DNA of 64,000 nt from Duganella phyllosphaerae. GTDB lineage: Bacteria; Pseudomonadota; Gammaproteobacteria; Burkholderiales; Burkholderiaceae_D. This document shows positions 59,919-64,000 of this stretch, piece by piece; positions within the stretch are counted from its first letter, which is position 1; each line of letters begins with the position of its first letter. The stretch is from assembly GCF_001758785.1 (NCBI RefSeq), contig NZ_LROM01000102.1, positions 41,142 through 105,141 on the forward strand. The letters are read 5' to 3'. Under the pieces are notes generated by a model. The model was given only the letters and a program-made list of their open reading frames with translations, was not told the DNA's origin and did no database searches. The position numbers and the translations under genes are program-made.

Positions 59919-61199
59919 CTAGCCCTGCTTCTTACCGAATCCGGGCTTGATGTCCACCAGCGCGGTCATGAAAAACGCGGGCAGGGTCGAAATACATGCC
60001 CAGATGAAAAAGTTCTGGTAGCCGAGCAGGTGTTGCAACTTGCCGCTGATCATTCCTGGCAGCATCATGCCCAATGCCATGAAGCCGGTGCAGATGGCGT
60101 AATGGGCGGTCTTGTGCTCGCCATCGGCCACCATGATCATGTACAGCATGAAGGCGGCAAAGCCGAAGCCGTAGCCGAATTGCTCGACGGCCAGGCAACC
60201 GGCAATCACTTCGATGCTGGTGGGCATGGCGGTGGCCAGGTACACGAACACCAAGTCCGGCACGTGCATGATGAACAACATCGGCCAGATCGCCTGTTTC
60301 AGCCCGAAGCGGGAGATCACGATGCCGCCGGCAATGCCGCCCAGCACCAGCGCCACCACGCCGATGGTGCCATACACCAGGCCGAACTCGGACGTGGTCA
60401 AGCCCAGCCCGCCCTGCGCGCGCGGGTCGAGCAGGAACGGCGCCGCCATCTTGAGCAGCTGCGCCTCGCCCAGCCGGTACAGCAGCAGGAAGCCGATGAT
60501 GGAGCCGATGCCCTGCTTGCGGAAGAAGCTGCGGAAGGTCTCGACAAAATCGGCCCACAGGGCGCCGGTCTTGGCCGTGCTGTGGTCGCCCTGCGGGCGC
60601 GGCAGCACCAGCTGGTGATACACGCACAGCGCCAGGAAAATCGCTGCGGTAATGCCAAACACCACCGACCAGGCAGTCGCGGGATCGTTGCTCGACTTGA
60701 TCAATTCGCCGGCCAGGTACACCAGCCCGCCCTGCCCGGCAATCATCGCCAGTTTATAAAAGGCGCTGCGCACGCCGACAAAGGCTGCCTGCTGGTGCTG
60801 CGAGGGCAAACCCAGCATGTAATAGCCATCGGAGGCGATGTCGTGGGTGGCGGAAGCGAATGCCATCAGCCACAGCACCGCCAGGCTCAGGGCAAAAAAT
60901 TGCGGTAAATGCAAGGTAAAGGCGACCGCCGCCAGCGCCGCGCTCGACACCAGCTGCATCAGCACGGTCCAGTGGCGCTTGGTGCCGAACAAGTCCACCA
61001 CGGGCGACCACAGCGGCTTGAGCACCCACGGCAGGTACAACCACGACGTGTAAAACGCCAGGTCGTCGTTGGAGACGCCCAAATTCTTGTACATCACGGT
61101 GGACAACAACATCACCGCCACGTACGGCACGGCCTGGCTGAATGACACGCTGGGCACCCAGGCCCACGGGCTGCGTTGCTGCGGACTGCTTCGACTCAT
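59919..61199 (-). CDS. AmpG-like MFS transporter
   Basis: A 426-residue permease with twelve membrane segments. WVPSVSFSQAVPYVAVMLLSTVMYKNLG and LAVLWLMAFASATHDIASDGYY correspond to the AmpG/muropeptide MFS family. AmpG imports GlcNAc-anhydroMurNAc peptides for recycling. As first gene of a run with a glycosidase, an amino-sugar kinase and an amidase, it is likely the uptake step of a peptidoglycan salvage operon, though transport of free sugars is an alternative. Confidence 0.88.
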   Translation of the reverse strand: MSRSSPQQRSPWAWVPSVSFSQAVPYVAVMLLSTVMYKNLGVSNDDLAFYTSWLYLPWVLKPLWSPVVDLFGTKRHWTVLMQLVSSAALAAVAFTLHLPQFFALSLAVLWLMAFASATHDIASDGYYMLGLPSQHQQAAFVGVRSAFYKLAMIAGQGGLVYLAGELIKSSNDPATAWSVVFGITAAIFLALCVYHQLVLPRPQGDHSTAKTGALWADFVETFRSFFRKQGIGSIIGFLLLYRLGEAQLLKMAAPFLLDPRAQGGLGLTTSEFGLVYGTIGVVALVLGGIAGGIVISRFGLKQAIWPMLFIMHVPDLVFVYLATAMPTSIEVIAGCLAVEQFGYGFGFAAFMLYMIMVADGEHKTAHYAICTGFMALGMMLPGMISGKLQHLLGYQNFFIWACISTLPAFFMTALVDIKPGFGKKQG

Positions 61200-61342
61200 A
61201 CAATTCTCCTCACGGCGCTAGTCTAACGGCGCCGCTCCCGGGCGGCACCTGTTATTTCTTCATCTGGTGTAACTTCGCGCCGGGCGCAAGCACGCCATTT
61301 GACGGATAATGCTCGCTTGTCAGACCTGCCCACCGTGCCTCC

Positions 61343-61783
61343 ATGTCCAAGAAGTCCCCTGCGTCCGCCCGCTGCCCCTGCGGCGGCCCCGCGCTGGCCA
61401 CCTGCTGCGGCCCTTACATCGAAGGCGCCGCCATCGCGCCCACGGCCGAAGCGCTGATGCGTTCGCGCTATACCGCCTACGGCCAGCGCAACGAGCCGTA
61501 CCTGCTGGCGACCTGGCACGCCAGCACCCGTCCGACCGAGCCTTTATTTGGCGCCGAGGAAAAATTGCACTGGCTGGGACTTGAGGTAAAATCTTCTTTA
61601 CGTTTACGTCAACGTAAAGCAGAACACGCCGACGAGGAGCGCGACACGGTGGAATTCGTGGCACGGTTCAAGGTTGGCGGCCGGGCCGAGCGGCTGCACG
61701 AGGTCAGCAATTTCGTGCGCGAGGCCGATCCTGCCGATGGCGCCTTGCGCTGGTTTTACGTTGACGGACATTTTCCGCAGTAA
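61343..61783 (+). CDS. YchJ-family protein with SEC-C motif
   Basis: A 146-residue member of the UPF0225/YchJ family: N-terminal metal-binding SEC-C motif CPCGGPALATCCGPYIEG (zinc Cys residues), RSRYTAYGQRNEPYLLATWH and the terminal WFYVDGHF. Function not established; SEC-C motifs bind zinc and often protein partners. Notably the LiuR-like palindrome at 61597-61618 lies within its coding sequence (codons for LRLRQRK). Confidence 0.9.
   Translation: MSKKSPASARCPCGGPALATCCGPYIEGAAIAPTAEALMRSRYTAYGQRNEPYLLATWHASTRPTEPLFGAEEKLHWLGLEVKSSLRLRQRKAEHADEERDTVEFVARFKVGGRAERLHEVSNFVREADPADGALRWFYVDGHFPQ
61597..61618. promoter_or_regulatory. LiuR-type palindrome inside the ychJ-like gene, upstream of liuB
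   Basis: A 22-base palindrome with two central mismatches and core ACGTTTACGTCAACGT, the same core (15 of 16 bases) as the site before liuA at 42805. A further half site, TTTACGTTGACG, lies at 61755-61766, 48 bases before the liuB start. Confidence 0.6.
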
Positions 61784-61813
61784 TCGACACGAGACCACGC
61801 GCAAAGGACAACC

Positions 61814-63436
61814 ATGCCGCAGATCGACACCAAGCTCAATCCCCGTAGTGCAGACTTCAAGACCAACATCGCCGCCATGCAGGCGGTGGTGGACGACTTG
61901 CGCGCCAAGGTCGCTGCCATCGCCCAGGGCGGCGGCGCTGCGGCCAGCGCCAGGCATGTCGCGCGCGGCAAGCTGCTGCCGCGCGACCGCGTGCAAATGC
62001 TGCTCGATCCCGGCACGCCATTCCTCGAACTGTCGCAAATGGCCGCCTACGGCATGTACCAGGACGCCAACGGCGTCGATGCTGCGCCGGCGGCCGGCAT
62101 CATCACCGGCATCGGCCGCGTGGCCGGCCAGGAGTGCGTGATCGTCTGTAACGACGCCACCGTCAAGGGCGGCACCTATTACCCGATCACGGTCAAAAAA
62201 CACCTGCGCGCGCAGGAAATCGCCGACCAGAACCACCTGCCCTGCATCTACCTGGTCGATTCCGGCGGCGCCAACCTGCCCAACCAGGACGACGTCTTCC
62301 CCGACCGCGACCACTTCGGCCGCATCTTTTACAACCAGGCCAACCTGTCGGCCAAGGGCATCCCGCAAATCGCCGTGGTGATGGGTTCGTGCACCGCCGG
62401 CGGTGCGTATGTGCCGGCCATGAGCGACGAGTCGATCATCGTCAAGGAACAGGGCACGATTTTCCTCGGCGGTCCGCCGCTGGTCAAAGCGGCCACCGGC
62501 GAAGTGGTCACCGCCGAAGACCTGGGCGGGGGCGACGTCCACACCCGCCTGTCGGGCGTGGTCGACCACCTGGCGCAGAACGACCTGCACGCGCTGTCGC
62601 TGGCGCGCACCATCGTCTCCAACCTCAATCGCATTAAACCGCAGCAGGGCGCCTTGCGCGCGGTGGTGGAGCCGAAGTACCCGGCCGAGGAACTGTATGG
62701 CGTCATTCCGGTCGATACCCGCAAGCCGTTCGATGTGCGCGAGGTCATCGTCCGCATCGTCGATGGCAGCGAATTCGATGAATTCAAGGCGCGCTTCGGC
62801 GCCACCCTGGTGTGCGGTTTTGCCCACATCTTCGGCATGAAGGTGGGCATCATCGCCAACAACGGCATCCTGTTCTCGGAGTCTGCCGTCAAGGGCGCGC
62901 ACTTCATCGAGCTGTGCGCGCAGCGCAAGATCCCGCTGGTCTTCCTGCAAAATATCACCGGCTTCATGGTGGGCCGCAAGTACGAAAACGAAGGCATCGC
63001 CCGCCACGGCGCCAAGATGGTCACGGCCGTGGCCACTGCCGCCGTGCCCAAGTTCACCGTCATCATCGGCGGCAGTTTCGGCGCCGGCAATTACGGCATG
63101 TGCGGCCGGGCGTTCTCGCCGCGCTTCCTGTGGATGTGGCCCAATGCGCGCATCTCCGTCATGGGTGGCGACCAGGCTGCCAGCGTGCTGGCCACCGTCA
63201 AGCGCGACGGCATCGAGGGCAAGGGCGGTACCTGGTCGGCGGATGAAGAAGCCGCCTTCAAGCAGCCGATCAAGCAGCAGTACGAAGAACAGGGCCACCC
63301 GTATTACGCCACCGCGCGCCTGTGGGACGATGGCGTGATCGATCCGGCCGACACCCGCACGGTGCTGGGCCTGGGCCTGTCGGCTGCGCTCAACGCACCA
63401 ATCGAGGACACGAAGTTCGGCGTATTTCGCATGTAA
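61814..63436 (+). CDS. liuB: 3-methylcrotonyl-CoA carboxylase, carboxyltransferase (beta) subunit
   Basis: A 540-residue biotin-dependent carboxyltransferase. [21 protein letters not shown] at the start, [32 protein letters not shown] and [35 protein letters not shown] are typical of MCC beta. It carboxylates 3-methylcrotonyl-CoA, the product of LiuA. AAGGA lies 8 bases before the ATG. The biotin-carrying alpha subunit should follow outside the window. Confidence 0.95.
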   Translation: MPQIDTKLNPRSADFKTNIAAMQAVVDDLRAKVAAIAQGGGAAASARHVARGKLLPRDRVQMLLDPGTPFLELSQMAAYGMYQDANGVDAAPAAGIITGIGRVAGQECVIVCNDATVKGGTYYPITVKKHLRAQEIADQNHLPCIYLVDSGGANLPNQDDVFPDRDHFGRIFYNQANLSAKGIPQIAVVMGSCTAGGAYVPAMSDESIIVKEQGTIFLGGPPLVKAATGEVVTAEDLGGGDVHTRLSGVVDHLAQNDLHALSLARTIVSNLNRIKPQQGALRAVVEPKYPAEELYGVIPVDTRKPFDVREVIVRIVDGSEFDEFKARFGATLVCGFAHIFGMKVGIIANNGILFSESAVKGAHFIELCAQRKIPLVFLQNITGFMVGRKYENEGIARHGAKMVTAVATAAVPKFTVIIGGSFGAGNYGMCGRAFSPRFLWMWPNARISVMGGDQAASVLATVKRDGIEGKGGTWSADEEAAFKQPIKQQYEEQGHPYYATARLWDDGVIDPADTRTVLGLGLSAALNAPIEDTKFGVFRM

Positions 63437-63445
63437 GGAGCGGCG

Positions 63446-64000
63446 ATGACCTACGAGACTTTAACCGTCGCGCGTGCCGGCCAAGTGGCCACCGTCACCC
63501 TGAACCGTCCCGACGTGCGCAATGCCTTCAACGAGACGACCATCGCCGAACTGACGCAGGCGTTCGCGGCGCTGGGCGCCGACCAGTCGCTGCGCGCCAT
63601 CGTCCTGGCGGCCAACGGCCCGGCCTTTTGCGCCGGCGCCGATTTGAACTGGATGAAGAAAATGGCGGGCTACACGCACGCCGAAAACCATGCAGACGCG
63701 CTGCAACTGGCTACCATGCTGCGTACGATTTACGCGTGTCCGCAGCCGGTGGTGGCGCGCGTGCAGGGCGACTGCTATGCCGGCGGCATGGGCCTGGTGG
63801 CCGCGTGCGACATCGTGGTGGCAGTCGATACAGCGCAGTTCTGTCTGAGCGAAGTGAGACTGGGCCTGATTCCAGCCACCATCGCGCCGTACGTGATCAA
63901 GGCCATGGGAGAGCAGGCCTCGCGCCGGTACTTCCTGACGGCCGAGCGGTTCACCGCCGCCACCGCGCTGCGCATCGGCTTCGCCCACGAAGTGGTGGCC
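63446..64000 (+). CDS. liuC: Enoyl-CoA hydratase/methylglutaconyl-CoA hydratase, 5' part
   Basis: The first 185 codons of a crotonase-fold hydratase, cut by the window end. The start MTYETLTVARAGQVATVTLN has AAGGAG 6 bases upstream, 9 bases after the liuB stop. Motifs NRPDVRNAFN, FCAGADLNWMKKM (oxyanion hole) and VQGDCYAGGMGLVAACD, and the Glu-bearing EVRLGLIPATIAPYV, are intact. In the liu pathway the enzyme hydrates 3-methylglutaconyl-CoA. Confidence 0.93.
   Translation, partial: MTYETLTVARAGQVATVTLNRPDVRNAFNETTIAELTQAFAALGADQSLRAIVLAANGPAFCAGADLNWMKKMAGYTHAENHADALQLATMLRTIYACPQPVVARVQGDCYAGGMGLVAACDIVVAVDTAQFCLSEVRLGLIPATIAPYVIKAMGEQASRRYFLTAERFTAATALRIGFAHEVVA

Overview
The window is GC-rich chromosomal DNA from a betaproteobacterium, most likely an Oxalobacteraceae member (Massilia/Duganella/Janthinobacterium-like). 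The main support is a long minus-strand supercluster in the order mlaFED-mlaA-mlaC-mlaB, an ABC-2 exporter, ibaG-murA, hisGDCBHAFIE, a HIT protein and tatABC, which is a typical Burkholderiales arrangement. The leucine/isovalerate (liu) genes, aceK and large glutamate synthase genes agree with this. No rRNA, tRNA, CRISPR array or prophage was seen.

Layout. 1-4.4 kb: the 3' part of an SNF2 helicase, a CBS-pair protein and a secreted DUF885 metallopeptidase-like protein. 4.4-6.6 kb: a compositionally different (AT-richer) patch with three unrecognised small genes, closed by a strong terminator. 6.6-24.2 kb (minus): the Tat translocase, the histidine pathway (with a DNA methyltransferase wedged between hisC and hisD), murA/ibaG, an ABC-2 exporter and the complete Mla outer-membrane lipid-asymmetry system. 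24.4-31.4 kb (minus): an orphan HigA-like regulator, then gltD and gltB. 31.6-32.4 kb: a REP-associated tyrosine transposase (RAYT) with a REP doublet at its 5' end. Four related REP doublets lie in other intergenic gaps. 32.5-37.6 kb (minus): an SNF2 helicase, a soluble PAS histidine kinase and an OmpR-type regulator, close enough to be one operon. 37.8-41.2 kb: tex, grxD and ubiX.

41.7-49 kb: an HTH regulator, then liuR, liuA, aceK, an acetyl-CoA acetyltransferase, an SDR and a second acyl-CoA dehydrogenase. 49-54.8 kb: a signal peptidase I, a flavin-reductase-like protein, a YihY/BrkB membrane protein, a fused SpmA-SpmB-like protein and a PBP4-type DacB. 54.9-56.1 kb: a PIN-domain protein overlapping a 244-residue protein of unknown function, arranged like a toxin-antitoxin pair. 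56.2-61.2 kb (minus): an AmpG-like transporter, a GHL10 (DigH-like) glycosidase, a BadF/GlcNAc-kinase-like ATPase and an AmiD-like amidase, which together look like a peptidoglycan turnover and recycling operon. 61.3-64 kb: a YchJ-family protein, liuB and the start of liuC (cut by the window end).

How it works together: LiuR-like palindromes lie before liuA and, about 18.8 kb away, before liuB inside the ychJ-like gene, so the split leucine-degradation genes probably form one regulon. The most interesting candidates for a second look are the PIN/244-aa pair, the RAYT with its REP population, the methyltransferase with a histone-H1-like tail inside the his operon, the peptidoglycan salvage operon, and several long inverted repeats.
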